A DNA stretch of 64,000 nt from Dyadobacter subterraneus (GTDB lineage Bacteria > Bacteroidota > Bacteroidia > Cytophagales > Spirosomataceae). Positions 19,866 to 29,509 of this stretch are shown piece after piece. The stretch covers positions 3,574,501 through 3,638,500 of the forward strand of contig NZ_JACYGY010000001.1 of NCBI RefSeq assembly GCF_015221875.1. Reading direction: 5' to 3'. Both the position numbers and the translations under genes were made by a program. Position 1 is the stretch's first letter. Every line of letters starts with the position of its first letter. Below the pieces are notes generated by a model. The model was not told where the DNA came from, did not search any database, and was given only the letters and a program-made list of their open reading frames with translations.

Positions 19866-19927
19866 AATAGATTAAATTTAGTTTATAAAATCAAAAATCC
19901 GGTTTTAATCAAAATAGCCGGTAAAAA

Positions 19928-20758
19928 TTACCTTTTTCGTCTCGGAAGTTCGTAAATCACACGGGCCAGAATGCTGACGCCATGATCTTTTAAATTTAAT
20001 GGAATTCCGGTCACTATTCCTAACGCAAGATTGGGAGTTAATGCCAATTTAATTTGCGGACGAACCACCGTTTCAGCCTTCATTCCCAAATATTCCTGAT
20101 TCACTTCCACACCCAGCAAATTTCCGGTTCCGCCAAATTCATAATGCATACTGGCATTCACCTGATAATACCTTTCGGGCTTGCTTTCTCCCGCGGTAAA
20201 TTCCCATTCAGGACCTGTGTAAATCATAGAATGAACATGTTTTCCCCATCTTTTTGCAACGACAAAAAACGGACTCATGCTATGTCCTTTCAACGGAGCC
20301 GAGCCGTGGCTTAACGAATAAAAAGAATGTGCCTTAAACTCGTGAATGTATCCGATTGCCATAGACATTCCATATTTCGGTGCTACCAGAAAAGTATATT
20401 GAGAGGCAAGTTTAATACCTTCCATTCTGTTTCTTGGCATTTCGTCACCTTCTTTATGTTCAAATGCGGGTTTGTAAAAAGTAAACGGAACTTCAACTTC
20501 AAGCCCCAAACGGTTAACCGGAGAAAATTCATATTCAAAAAATCCAGTGTTTGCTATGTATCCGCTTTTGTTTTCCAAACCCCAGCCCAGATTCAATTCC
20601 TTTTCTCCTTTTCGAGCGCCAAGATCACGGATCAGGTCCATATAAATTGGTTCGGCGTGATGGATTTTCGCCGGAAGTCTTTTTGTCAGAGAGTCTGTTT
20701 GGCTAAAAGCGACTGAATTAATAGCCAGGAATATCAGTGTTGTGATGACGTGTTTCAT
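19928..20758 (-). CDS. secreted or outer-membrane beta-rich protein, HAEPIY type
   Basis: A 276-residue protein. The ATG at 20758 is chosen over 20824 because it starts a signal peptide (MKHVITTLIFLAINSVAFSQ). The mature start carries AKIHHAEPIYMDLIRDLGARKGEKELNLGWGL, a segment I remember from conserved Bacteroidota envelope proteins without known function. The rest has strand-turn repeats with aromatic girdle residues and ends RVIYELPRRKR, fitting an outer-membrane barrel. It lies directly behind the histidine kinase gene on the same strand (71 bp). Role unknown; metal-related by context only. Confidence 0.7.
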   Translation of the reverse strand: MKHVITTLIFLAINSVAFSQTDSLTKRLPAKIHHAEPIYMDLIRDLGARKGEKELNLGWGLENKSGYIANTGFFEYEFSPVNRLGLEVEVPFTFYKPAFEHKEGDEMPRNRMEGIKLASQYTFLVAPKYGMSMAIGYIHEFKAHSFYSLSHGSAPLKGHSMSPFFVVAKRWGKHVHSMIYTGPEWEFTAGESKPERYYQVNASMHYEFGGTGNLLGVEVNQEYLGMKAETVVRPQIKLALTPNLALGIVTGIPLNLKDHGVSILARVIYELPRRKR

Positions 20759-20829
20759 ACTTTTAACGTTTGTTGATACAATGTTAAAAGTCAAAACCGG
20801 AAAGACTTGGTAATTTTCCGGCACAGGTT

Positions 20830-22095
20830 TTATTTGAAAGAAACTGTCATCTGATGTCCGTTTTCATAAGCATATCCCACCGACAAATCATACAAATTAG
20901 CTATCGCCTTAACAATTGCCAAACCCAAACCTGTGGAATTTTTCTCATTGGTCTTTTTATGAAATCTTTTGAAAATATATTCCTGGTTCAGAGGCACCTC
21001 ACTTCCTGAATTATGAATAGTAAACGAAGACGGATTTACAGTTACCCGCACAAATCCATTCGGAATATTATGTACAATGGCATTTTTAATAAAATTGGTA
21101 ACCAGTATTTCAGCCAGATTTTTATTCATTCCGACAAACAACTGACCGTTTTCCTGGAATGAAAAAGTTACATTTTTATAGTCCGCAAAATCTGTAAATT
21201 CCTCAATAATGGTTTTGAAAACGGAATTGATATTAACCTGCTCATTATCTTGAAACTGTTTATTCTCAATTTTTGACAACAACAATAAGGATTTATTGAG
21301 CTTCGTAAGTCGTTCCAAAGTTTGAATAACCTGGCCAATCGCTACGAGATTTGTTTCGGTTTGATCTTCTTTTTCTGCCAGCAATTCCAGCTTGTTAATA
21401 CTGATCGCAAGAGGCGTTTGCAGTTCGTGAGAAGCATTTTCGATAAATTGTTTTTGTCCGTTATAAGCTTCCAAAGAACGGTTTATTAGCAAACCAACTG
21501 CTTCATTCAGTTCTTTAAATTCTTTGACTTGTGTATCAGCGGGTTTAATGACCGGATCTTTTCCTAATTTAAATTGTTTGAGCTGTTCGAGCAAAAGGTA
21601 AAACGGCTTCCAGGTTTTTTTCAGCAAAAAATTATTAACAATAATAATGCTGACAATTAACGTTATGTAAAGCCATATCAACGAATAAAATAAATCCTCG
21701 ATCAGGTCATCTTCCTCAACCATCGACGAAATTACTTTCAATTCGTAATACCGATTATTAAGTTTGAAAGCAGAAGTAAGCATACGAACCGGCTCAAAAT
21801 CTTCTTCATTCAGCATATACATGAGCGTGTCTACGTGAATATCTTTTTGTGGCAATGCCGAAGACTCTGCAATTTCTCTGATTTCATAATTACTTTCTGC
21901 AAAATCATTTTTGGTAAGAATCGTCGAATCTTCCTGCGCTTTTTTAATTATCAGAAGTTTATAGTTGTCCAGCCCATCATCCAGACTATCATATACTTCA
22001 TCAAGCATATTGATATAAAAAATGGCAGCCCAGACACTTATGATTACAAACAGGGTGATCGAAAGATATTTAAGCGTATGGTTAAGCAGTTTCAT
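20830..22095 (-). CDS. sensor histidine kinase
   Basis: A 421-residue membrane kinase: TM1 at about 10-30, a periplasmic domain of ~105 residues rich in Asp/Glu, TM2 at about 137-157, dimerisation domain with phospho-acceptor H223 (ENASHELQTPLA), and an ATPase domain with the N box (NFIKNAIVHN) and G box (STGLGLAIVKAI). The acidic sensor loop would suit cation sensing, which fits the divergent metal-efflux operon, but that is inference. Start codon overlaps the regulator's stop (ATGA). It is a paralogue of the kinase at 34833-36086. Confidence 0.93.
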   Translation of the reverse strand: MKLLNHTLKYLSITLFVIISVWAAIFYINMLDEVYDSLDDGLDNYKLLIIKKAQEDSTILTKNDFAESNYEIREIAESSALPQKDIHVDTLMYMLNEEDFEPVRMLTSAFKLNNRYYELKVISSMVEEDDLIEDLFYSLIWLYITLIVSIIIVNNFLLKKTWKPFYLLLEQLKQFKLGKDPVIKPADTQVKEFKELNEAVGLLINRSLEAYNGQKQFIENASHELQTPLAISINKLELLAEKEDQTETNLVAIGQVIQTLERLTKLNKSLLLLSKIENKQFQDNEQVNINSVFKTIIEEFTDFADYKNVTFSFQENGQLFVGMNKNLAEILVTNFIKNAIVHNIPNGFVRVTVNPSSFTIHNSGSEVPLNQEYIFKRFHKKTNEKNSTGLGLAIVKAIANLYDLSVGYAYENGHQMTVSFK

Positions 22096-22769
22096 AATAC
22101 CACCAGTTTATAACCCAAACCATAAACCGCCTGAATTTCCGCACCAGCCTGACTGTCTTTCAATTTCTTGCGCAGATTTTTTATTTGCGAGTAAATGAAT
22201 TCATAATCGTCCGCCTCATCCATATGATCGCCCCAGACATGTTCCGCCAGAGAAGTTTTATTGACGAGACGGTTTTTATTAACAACCATATAGGTCAGAA
22301 TATCGAATTCTTTACGGTTTAGTGCTAACAATTCGTTATCAATATGAACTGTCCGGTCATCAAGATCCAGTTTAACATTCGCCAGTTCAACGGTATTTTT
22401 TCCGCCGAATGATTTTCGTCTCAGAACAGATTTAATCCTGGCATTTAATTCTGCGATGTGAAAAGGTTTGGTCAGATAATCATCCGCGCCAAGTTCCAGG
22501 CCAGTAAGTTTATCATCCAAGGAATCTTTTGCCGAAATAATAATGACGTTATCAGATTTATTGAGGTCTTTAAGTTCCTGAAGAATATCCAGTCCGCTGC
22601 CGCCCGGAATCATGATATCCAGTAAAATACAATCGTAATCAAAGGAAATAATCTTGTCCAAAGCACTTAAATAATCAGATGCCGTTTCAACAAGAAAACT
22701 TTCCTTTTCCAGCGACTGGCGTATCACTTCCTGCAATTCCGCTTCGTCTTCAATTATCAGTATCTTCAT
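22092..22769 (-). CDS. OmpR/PhoB-family response regulator
   Basis: A 225-residue regulator: receiver domain with E8-D9-E10, phospho-acceptor D51 (DCILLDIMIPGGSGL) and DYLTKPF; winged-helix DNA-binding domain in the C-terminal ~95 residues (LNRKEFDILTYMVVNKNRLV, YGLGYKLVVL). The ATG at 22769 (MKILIIEDE) is preferred to one three codons upstream. First gene of a leftward operon with the kinase; divergent from the CzcCBA-type genes, which are its likely target by position. Confidence 0.94.
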   Translation of the reverse strand: MKILIIEDEAELQEVIRQSLEKESFLVETASDYLSALDKIISFDYDCILLDIMIPGGSGLDILQELKDLNKSDNVIIISAKDSLDDKLTGLELGADDYLTKPFHIAELNARIKSVLRRKSFGGKNTVELANVKLDLDDRTVHIDNELLALNRKEFDILTYMVVNKNRLVNKTSLAEHVWGDHMDEADDYEFIYSQIKNLRKKLKDSQAGAEIQAVYGLGYKLVVL

Positions 22770-23227
22770 AAGAAACAAAGTTCAAAAACAAAACTGGAAA
22801 GAAACTGGAATTTGTTAATGAATGAATTTTGAATGATAGAATGATTGAATGGTATCAAGAACTTTCCGGATCAGCTCATCATTTTTAGTGGATTAAAATT
22901 GTGCCTATTTTATTCCTTTTCGAATATGATTAAACCATCAGAATTAAAGTTCTTAATATTAAACTGAGTTGGATCAATGTAATTTCTTACATCCATATTT
23001 AAAATAACAATGTTAGATTATAGGCATAACAGGCATAAGAGCCAATTTACTAAGTTTTTATCGTCTTTGGTATCAGTAAATGTTCTGATGAACATGCATT
23101 ACATTTTGATCTTTTCAGAAAGCTACAATCGAAGAGAAATGTCGAGGTAACTTTCTTATCCTTAAAGTATACTTAAACTATAAAATATTTTTCTATTTTA
23201 GGTTCAGATTAACTATCTCACCTTGAT
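22770..23227. promoter_or_regulatory. 458-bp divergent control region between the two-component and metal-efflux operons
   Basis: No coding frame. It contains the dyad ATGTTC-TGAT-GAACAT at 23080-23095, a palindromic AAGTATACTT at 23165-23174, tandem AGGCATAA copies at 23022 and 23031, and several GAATGA copies at 22815-22850. It must hold promoters for both directions. Which element, if any, binds the regulator cannot be told from one genome. Confidence 0.5.
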
Positions 23228-24499
23228 ATGAAGAAAACATTACTATTACTAAGCTTAAACCTGATTTCCGTTCTTCCCAGTTCCGGGCAGGACACATTAA
23301 GGCTCACACTGGAACAGGCCCAGGAGCGGTTTGTCCAAAAAAACTTTGCGCTGATTGCCCAAAAATTCAATGTCAATATTGCAGAAGCAGGCGTTGAGCA
23401 GGCCAAATTATGGTACAATCCTAATCTTTTTGTAGAGACAAATCTTTACAACGGCTACACGCACAAATTTTTACCTTACGGAAAACAGGAAGATTTAATC
23501 AACCCAACGGGCGGCGTTATCAATTTGCAGCTTCAACAGGTTTTAAGTTTGACCGGGAGCAGAAGTAAACTGGTTAAACTGGCGCAATCCAACGTGGCTT
23601 TGCAACAATCTGCATTTCAGGATGTGATGCGCAATGCGCGTTACACTTTATCGCAGACTTTCGGAAATCTGGTCAATGAACAAGCCAAATTACGAATGCT
23701 GAATGAAGAGCGTCTGCGTTTGGAAAATTTGCTGGAAGCTTTTCGGGCACAACTGAAACTTGGCGTAATCGCCCCTTATGAGGTTACAAGACTTGAACTT
23801 GAACAAAAGAATTTCGAAAGAGATCTTGCCAATCTGAATGTTCAGATTTCTCAGGATGAAGCCATCATGCGGGTTTTACTGGCAGAAAGCGGAACGGTTT
23901 ACATTGTACCATCAGCTTCATCCCCAACTACAAATACGACTCCCGCTTTAACGCAGCTTCTGGATCTTGCCTATGCCAACAGACCTGATTTGCAAGCCGC
24001 ACAGTTACAGATCCAGTACAACCAGAATAATCTGACTTATCAGCGTTCTTTGGCAACTCCAACACTTACAGTTGGTGCGGATTACCAGCGTGTCGGATCT
24101 GCATTTCCGCACTATGTAGGTGTCCAGGCATTAATTGACTTACCTGTAAAAAACAGAAATCAGGGAAATATTCAAAGTGCAAAAGTGGGTATCGACCAGT
24201 CTAAAACAACCTCTGATCTGACACATTTGCAGGTTGAACAGGATGTAGTTTCAGCATCCCAGCAATATCAGCAGGCATTAATTCAGCAACAAAAAATTTC
24301 TCAGGCTTATCTTGAAAGCATAGAGGAAATTTCGAAAAATGCGACGGAAGATTATGCAAAAAGGATTATTGATCTGGTCAGTTTTATTGACAAAATCAGA
24401 GCGTACAAAGATGCGAAGACAAATCTGATTGATCTTCAAAATGATCTTTTCCAGGCACAGCAACTACTCAATTTTGTTACCAATACTAAAACCTTCTAA
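23228..24499 (+). CDS. TolC/CzcC-family outer-membrane efflux protein
   Basis: A 423-residue outer-membrane channel subunit for an RND pump. Signal peptide at residues 1-20 (cleavage near SSGQ), then two repeats of the outer-membrane efflux fold with long helices (EEQAKLRMLNEERLRLENLLEAF; a second set near residues 330-415) and YNPNLFVETNLYNGY strands. First gene of a three-gene czcCBA-type operon: the adaptor follows after 12 bp. Confidence 0.92.
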   Translation: MKKTLLLLSLNLISVLPSSGQDTLRLTLEQAQERFVQKNFALIAQKFNVNIAEAGVEQAKLWYNPNLFVETNLYNGYTHKFLPYGKQEDLINPTGGVINLQLQQVLSLTGSRSKLVKLAQSNVALQQSAFQDVMRNARYTLSQTFGNLVNEQAKLRMLNEERLRLENLLEAFRAQLKLGVIAPYEVTRLELEQKNFERDLANLNVQISQDEAIMRVLLAESGTVYIVPSASSPTTNTTPALTQLLDLAYANRPDLQAAQLQIQYNQNNLTYQRSLATPTLTVGADYQRVGSAFPHYVGVQALIDLPVKNRNQGNIQSAKVGIDQSKTTSDLTHLQVEQDVVSASQQYQQALIQQQKISQAYLESIEEISKNATEDYAKRIIDLVSFIDKIRAYKDAKTNLIDLQNDLFQAQQLLNFVTNTKTF

Positions 24500-24511
24500 A
24501 ATTCTCGCCTC

Positions 24512-25594
24512 ATGAAAATATTGATAGGATTCGTCCCACTGGCCTTTTTATGGCTGGCAGCGTGCAACCGCTCGGAAAAACCAAAGGAAGCGGAAACAAA
24601 AGATACCGGCTCGACATTCCGGACGGATACCGTAGAATTGAGAAATTTTGAAGAAGAACTTCAATTCACCGGACAAGTTTCTTTTGACCAGAAAAAAGTG
24701 GATAAAGTTTTTCCGATCGTTAGCGGAAATGTGCTGGAAGTAAAAGCAGATCTGGGTGCTTATGTAAAAAAAGGACAAATTTTAGCTACGCTTCAAAGTG
24801 GTGATGTAAGTGATTTTTTAAAAGATCAAAATACAGCCAAAGCCAATTTTGATATCGCCAAACGTAATGCAGAAAATGTTGAGCAACTTTATAAAACCAA
24901 GTTTTCGTCTGAAAATGATCTGGTAAATGCGCGAAAACAATTGGAAATTGCCAGTTCGGAATTGGAGCGTTCCAATCAGGTTTTGAAACTTTATGGGGGA
25001 ACGGGAGGCCCGGGTAAACAACCGGTTTTCACGGTTAAAGCACCTGAAAATGGATATGTGGTTGAAAAAAATGTCAATGCAGATATGCAGATCCGTTCGG
25101 ATAATTCTGATCCTTTATTCACCATTTCCGATTTAACAGATGTCTGGGTATTGATCAATATTTATGAATCTGATATTCAGGCAGTGAAACAAGGAGCACA
25201 GGTTAATATCACCACGCTGGCCTATCCCGACAAAGTTTTCACAGGATCAATTTCCAATATCAGTCAGGTCATTGATAATGACAGCAAAGTTTTACAGGCA
25301 AGAGTCGTTCTTGCAAATCCAGGCGGATTGCTGAAACCTGATATGTTTTGTAACGTAAAACTGCATATCGAAAAACCTGAAAAATTATTGGCAGTAAATC
25401 CGATTTCTGTGATTTTTAGTCAGGATAGTTATTTTGTAATTAAGGAAGTGAAAGCGGGCGAATACAAAGCTATTCCTGTGGAAATATTGAAAAACACTTC
25501 CAAATTCATGTATGTAAAAGGAGCTTTACAACATGGGGATAAAGTCGTTACAGAAGGTGCATTAATGTTATTCAGCGAATTAACCAATAATTGA
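24512..25594 (+). CDS. RND efflux periplasmic adaptor (CzcB/CusB type)
   Basis: A 360-residue membrane fusion protein. It begins with a lipoprotein signal (lipobox LAAC, Cys at residue 19), then the barrel-sandwich part (VFPIVSGNVLEVKADLGAYVKKGQILATLQSGD), a helical hairpin, and beta-barrel and membrane-proximal domains. It links the inner-membrane pump to the TolC-like channel. No His-rich metal-binding tail is seen. The pump gene follows after 4 bp. Confidence 0.93.
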   Translation: MKILIGFVPLAFLWLAACNRSEKPKEAETKDTGSTFRTDTVELRNFEEELQFTGQVSFDQKKVDKVFPIVSGNVLEVKADLGAYVKKGQILATLQSGDVSDFLKDQNTAKANFDIAKRNAENVEQLYKTKFSSENDLVNARKQLEIASSELERSNQVLKLYGGTGGPGKQPVFTVKAPENGYVVEKNVNADMQIRSDNSDPLFTISDLTDVWVLINIYESDIQAVKQGAQVNITTLAYPDKVFTGSISNISQVIDNDSKVLQARVVLANPGGLLKPDMFCNVKLHIEKPEKLLAVNPISVIFSQDSYFVIKEVKAGEYKAIPVEILKNTSKFMYVKGALQHGDKVVTEGALMLFSELTNN

Positions 25595-25598
25595 TTCT

Positions 25599-28500
25599 AT
25601 GGATAAGCTCATAAAAAGCATCATCGGATTTTCGCTCAAAAACAAGGCGATTATCTTTTTTATAACACTTCTCGTAGTAGTGGCCGGCGCGGTTAGTTTC
25701 TATTTTACGCCTGTTGAAGCCTACCCGGACGTTACCAATACGGAAGTGGTGATTATCACGCAGTGGCCTGGAAGAAGCGCCGAAGAAGTAGAGCGTTTTA
25801 TTTCTGTTCCGATTGAAACAGAAATGAATTCAATCAGTCATAAATCTGCTTTGCGTTCAATTAATTTATTCGGATTATCCTTTATCAAAATTGTTTTTGA
25901 AGATGGGATCGATGGATTCAATGCCAGAATGGAAGCTTCTCAAAAGCTCGCCAATGTTAATCTTCCAGATGGTGTAGACGCAGAAATTCAGCCGCCAGCA
26001 GGACCTACCGGGGAAATTTACCGCTACACATTGGAATCGGATACTAAAACAAATACCGAGTTGAAAACAATTCAGGACTGGGTTGTTGAAAAAAGCCTGA
26101 AAGCGGTTTCTGGCGTAGCAGATGTGGTGAGTTTCGGTGGTCATATTAAAACATTTGAAGTTAGCGTAAATCCTAATCTTCTCGCTAAATACAATCTGAC
26201 CGCACTTGATATTTACAGCGCTTTGCAAAGAGCAAATGTGAACGTTGGCGGTGATGTTTTACGACAGGGACAGCAGGCTTTTGTAGTTCGTGGAATCGGG
26301 ATTGTGACCAGTGTTGCGGACATCGAAAAAATTATTGTCAAAAATCTCAATGGCGTTCCTGTGAGAATGACAAACATTGGAACCGTACATGAATCTGCTT
26401 TGCCTCAACTGGGAATTGTCGGTCGCGACAGCCATGATGATGCTGTGGAAGGAATTGTATTGATGCGAAAAGGTGAAAATCCAGGAGAAGTTTTACCTGC
26501 TTTGAAAGCAAAAGTAGACTACTTAAACACTATCGTTCTTCCTTCCGATGTTAAAATCAAAGTATTCTACGACCGGACTGAATTGAATAGTCACACGTTA
26601 AGAACCGTTGGAGAAAATGTAGCAATGGGTATTACGCTGGTTACCGTAATTCTCTTGATTTTCCTTGCAGATTGGCGCACCACTGTAACCGTTGCACTGG
26701 TAATTCCATTGGCGCTATTATTCGCCTTTATACTAATGCGCGCAAAAGGCATGAGTGCTAACTTGCTTTCTATTGGCGCTATTGACTTTGGTATTATCAT
26801 TGACGGAGCCGTTGTAATGGTCGAAGGACTCTTTGTAATGCTCGCCCACTGGGCCGAAACCGAAGGCATGGAGAAATTTAACAAACGTGCTAAGCTTGGA
26901 AAAATTCTCAAAACGGCGGTGGAAATGGGAAAATCCATTTTTGTTTCCAAGCTGATCATCATTACGGCATTATTACCGATTTTTTCTTTCCAAAAAGTGG
27001 AAGGAAAACTTTTCAGTCCGCTGGCATTTACGATGGGTTTTGCACTTTTGGGAGCACTATTATTGGCCCTGACTTTTGTGCCGGTAATGAGCAGCATTTT
27101 ATTAAACAAAAATGTTCGTGAACGCCATAATCCAATTATCGAATGGCTTAACAGAAATTATTCACCTCTGCTTAACCACGTGATGCTCCATCCCAAAAGA
27201 GCGGTTATCACGGCTGTGGCAGCACTTTCGATCGCGATCTTTTCCTTCCGCTGGGTTGGTTCAGAATTTCTTCCGCATTTAAATGAAGGATCTATTTATG
27301 TACGGGCAAGTATGCCGCTTTCCGTAAGTCTGGAAGACAGTTATCATTATACCCGGAAATTTCGTCAGATTTTTGAACAGTTTCCCGAAGTAAGAGGTGT
27401 CATTTCACAAACCGGAAGACCAAATGATGGTACCGATGCAACGGGCTTTTTCAACCAGGAATTTTTTGTTGATTTATTCCCAAAGGAAGAATGGAAACGG
27501 GATATTTCCAAGGAAGAATTAATTGCCCAGATGCAGGCAAAACTGGCTGTTTACAAAGGAATTGACTTTGGATTTTCACAACCTATTTCTGATAACGTGG
27601 AAGAAGCAGTTTCAGGTGTCAAAGGCTCCATTGCCGTCAAAATTACAGGTAATGATTTAAATCTTCTTGACAAAAAATCGGATGAGGTTTTTGCTCAGCT
27701 TAAAACGGTTAGTGGGATTGAAGATCTGGGAATTTTTCGAAACCTGGGCCAACCGGAATTACGGATTACCTTAAATCCTGATAAAATGGCACAGTACGGC
27801 GTAGATGCGGCGGATGCCAATGCCGTTATCGAAATGGCCATTGGTGGTAAGGCAGTAAGCCAGGTTTATGAAGGAGAACGAAAATTTGATCTGCGTTTAA
27901 GATACGACCTGCCCTATCGTTCATCAATTGATCAGATTGGAAATTTACTTGTTCCAACTTTAAATGGAGGAAAAATACCGCTGAAAGAAATTTCAGCCAT
28001 TAAAAACCAGGCTGGCCCTGCCTTTATTTACAGAGAAGATAATGCGAGATTTATCGCAGTTAAGTTCTCTGTGCGCGGTCGCGACCTGGGAAGTGCTGTG
28101 GATGAAGCGCGTCAAAAAGTTAAAGATCATGTCAAACTTGAAAAAGGTTATGAAATAAAATGGAATGGCGAATTTGAAAATCAGGAACGGGCAGAAAAAC
28201 AATTAATGATCGTCGTACCAATTAGTATTTTATTGATATTTTTTATACTTTTCGCATCATTCGGAAATACGCTGGATTCGGTACTTGTATTGTTAAACGT
28301 TCCTTTTGCGTTAATTGGTGGAATCGCAGCTTTACTGATCACAGGTGTTAATTTTAGTATTTCAGCAGGTGTTGGTTTCATTGCTTTATTTGGTGTGGCA
28401 ACGCAGGATGGTGTAATTCTCGTAAATAAGTTCAGACACAATTTACAAGCTGGAATGCCATTGGTTGAAGCGATTAAAGACGGCGCAAGGTCACGTTTGA

Positions 28501-28709
28501 GGCCGGTAATCATGACGGCACTAATGGCATCCCTTGGACTTTTGCCAGCCGCACTTAGTACCGGAATAGGGTCTGAAACGCAGAAACCTTTGGCCATTGT
28601 AGTGATTGGAGGATTAATGACAGCAACGTTATTATCGCTTTTGATCCTGCCAACGATTTATGAATTCATTTACAGCAGCAGGGAAAAACGAAAAAATCTT
28701 TTAAAATAA
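25599..28709 (+). CDS. heavy-metal RND efflux pump (CzcA type)
   Basis: A 1036-residue inner-membrane proton/metal antiporter with the usual 12 TM helices and two large periplasmic loops. TM4 carries the proton-relay motif DFGIIIDGAVVMVEG (D396, D402, E409), which in the HME-RND family marks divalent-cation pumps (Zn, Co, Cd, Ni type) rather than Cu(I)/Ag(I) pumps. Start MDKLIKSIIGFSLKNKAIIFF and FYFTPVEAYPDVTNTEV are typical. Third gene of the operon, after channel and adaptor. Confidence 0.95.
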   Translation: MDKLIKSIIGFSLKNKAIIFFITLLVVVAGAVSFYFTPVEAYPDVTNTEVVIITQWPGRSAEEVERFISVPIETEMNSISHKSALRSINLFGLSFIKIVFEDGIDGFNARMEASQKLANVNLPDGVDAEIQPPAGPTGEIYRYTLESDTKTNTELKTIQDWVVEKSLKAVSGVADVVSFGGHIKTFEVSVNPNLLAKYNLTALDIYSALQRANVNVGGDVLRQGQQAFVVRGIGIVTSVADIEKIIVKNLNGVPVRMTNIGTVHESALPQLGIVGRDSHDDAVEGIVLMRKGENPGEVLPALKAKVDYLNTIVLPSDVKIKVFYDRTELNSHTLRTVGENVAMGITLVTVILLIFLADWRTTVTVALVIPLALLFAFILMRAKGMSANLLSIGAIDFGIIIDGAVVMVEGLFVMLAHWAETEGMEKFNKRAKLGKILKTAVEMGKSIFVSKLIIITALLPIFSFQKVEGKLFSPLAFTMGFALLGALLLALTFVPVMSSILLNKNVRERHNPIIEWLNRNYSPLLNHVMLHPKRAVITAVAALSIAIFSFRWVGSEFLPHLNEGSIYVRASMPLSVSLEDSYHYTRKFRQIFEQFPEVRGVISQTGRPNDGTDATGFFNQEFFVDLFPKEEWKRDISKEELIAQMQAKLAVYKGIDFGFSQPISDNVEEAVSGVKGSIAVKITGNDLNLLDKKSDEVFAQLKTVSGIEDLGIFRNLGQPELRITLNPDKMAQYGVDAADANAVIEMAIGGKAVSQVYEGERKFDLRLRYDLPYRSSIDQIGNLLVPTLNGGKIPLKEISAIKNQAGPAFIYREDNARFIAVKFSVRGRDLGSAVDEARQKVKDHVKLEKGYEIKWNGEFENQERAEKQLMIVVPISILLIFFILFASFGNTLDSVLVLLNVPFALIGGIAALLITGVNFSISAGVGFIALFGVATQDGVILVNKFRHNLQAGMPLVEAIKDGARSRLRPVIMTALMASLGLLPAALSTGIGSETQKPLAIVVIGGLMTATLLSLLILPTIYEFIYSSREKRKNLLK

Positions 28710-28731
28710 TTAAAAAGAGGAAGTATCGAGT

Positions 28732-29436
28732 ATGAAAATCAGAATGCGCAAGGCTGAATACGTTACAGGATTAAAATCTGTTTGTCTTTGCTTTTTGTTT
28801 GTTTTGATTTCGTGCACGCTTCGTGCAGAAAAAGATACTGATACTTCCTCTGCTCCAAAAGTAGGGCTGCTTTTTAATTTTGACTCCCGTAATACCTACA
28901 TCCAAAATAAACATTTCAATATCTGGGGATTGCGCGCCGGTTTGAGTTTTGGAAAAAAATCACATCGCATTACTTTGGGATATTACTGGATGGGATATGA
29001 CGCTACCAAATCGATTTTACGTTGGCATAAAGTGCTGTCACCAAGAATCAACATGTCTTCCCTAACCCAGACAGACGTTCAGTTTCTAAGTCTGGCGTAT
29101 TGGTATCCTGTCCTAAAAACAAAAAAATGGACACTACTTGCTCCCGTAGAATTTGGAATTGGTAAGCAATCTTCACATTATAAAGATTTTTTTGAAGACA
29201 TTTTGATGAGAAGAAAAGAACGATATTTCCAACCTTTCCAGATTGGTGTCTACGCTGAACATAAGCTAACACCTTGGGCCGGACTTTATTTACAAACCGG
29301 GTATCGCAATGCGATAAAAAGTGGAAATATTGATCATCATTTCGGCGGGATGTATTATAGTTACGGGCTGACTTTGTATCCTGAGACTATTTACAAGGAT
29401 CTAAAAAACTGGCGGGCCAAAAGAAGGAAATTATAA
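28732..29436 (+). CDS. beta-barrel-like protein behind the metal pump
   Basis: A 234-residue protein, 22 bp behind the pump gene and before the terminator, so it is the last gene of the operon. A hydrophobic N-terminal segment (SVCLCFLFVLISCTLRA) fits an export signal; a Cys in VLISC could be a lipobox variant. The rest shows repeated aromatic strands (YYWMGYD, FLSLAYWYPV, LYLQTGYRNA, YYSYGLTLYP) as in small outer-membrane barrels. Family not recognised; a role in metal efflux is suggested only by operon membership. Confidence 0.7.
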   Translation: MKIRMRKAEYVTGLKSVCLCFLFVLISCTLRAEKDTDTSSAPKVGLLFNFDSRNTYIQNKHFNIWGLRAGLSFGKKSHRITLGYYWMGYDATKSILRWHKVLSPRINMSSLTQTDVQFLSLAYWYPVLKTKKWTLLAPVEFGIGKQSSHYKDFFEDILMRRKERYFQPFQIGVYAEHKLTPWAGLYLQTGYRNAIKSGNIDHHFGGMYYSYGLTLYPETIYKDLKNWRAKRRKL

Positions 29437-29449
29437 TTCATTTATAACA

Positions 29450-29480
29450 AAAAGAGGCAGTCATGTCGACTGCCTCTTTT
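29450..29480. terminator. bidirectional terminator between the metal-efflux operon and the Gly-rich protein gene
   Basis: A perfect 13-bp stem AAAAGAGGCAGTC / GACTGCCTCTTTT (29450-29462 with 29468-29480) with a 5-nt loop. A-rich and T-rich flanks let it act on both converging genes. Confidence 0.92.
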
Positions 29481-29509
29481 GCTTCAAACTATATAAACAC
29501 ATCAACTAA

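Noticed and set aside
26591..27109. 172-codon frame opposite the RND pump gene
   Set aside because: Antisense shadow of a strongly supported coding sequence; no recognisable protein.
28181..28597. 138-codon frame opposite the RND pump gene
   Set aside because: Antisense shadow without protein-like features.
25599..28709. Cu(I)/Ag(I) pump (CusA) assignment
   Set aside because: The TM4 motif is DFG-x3-D-x6-E, as in divalent-metal pumps, and no Met-rich sites or CusF-like gene are seen.
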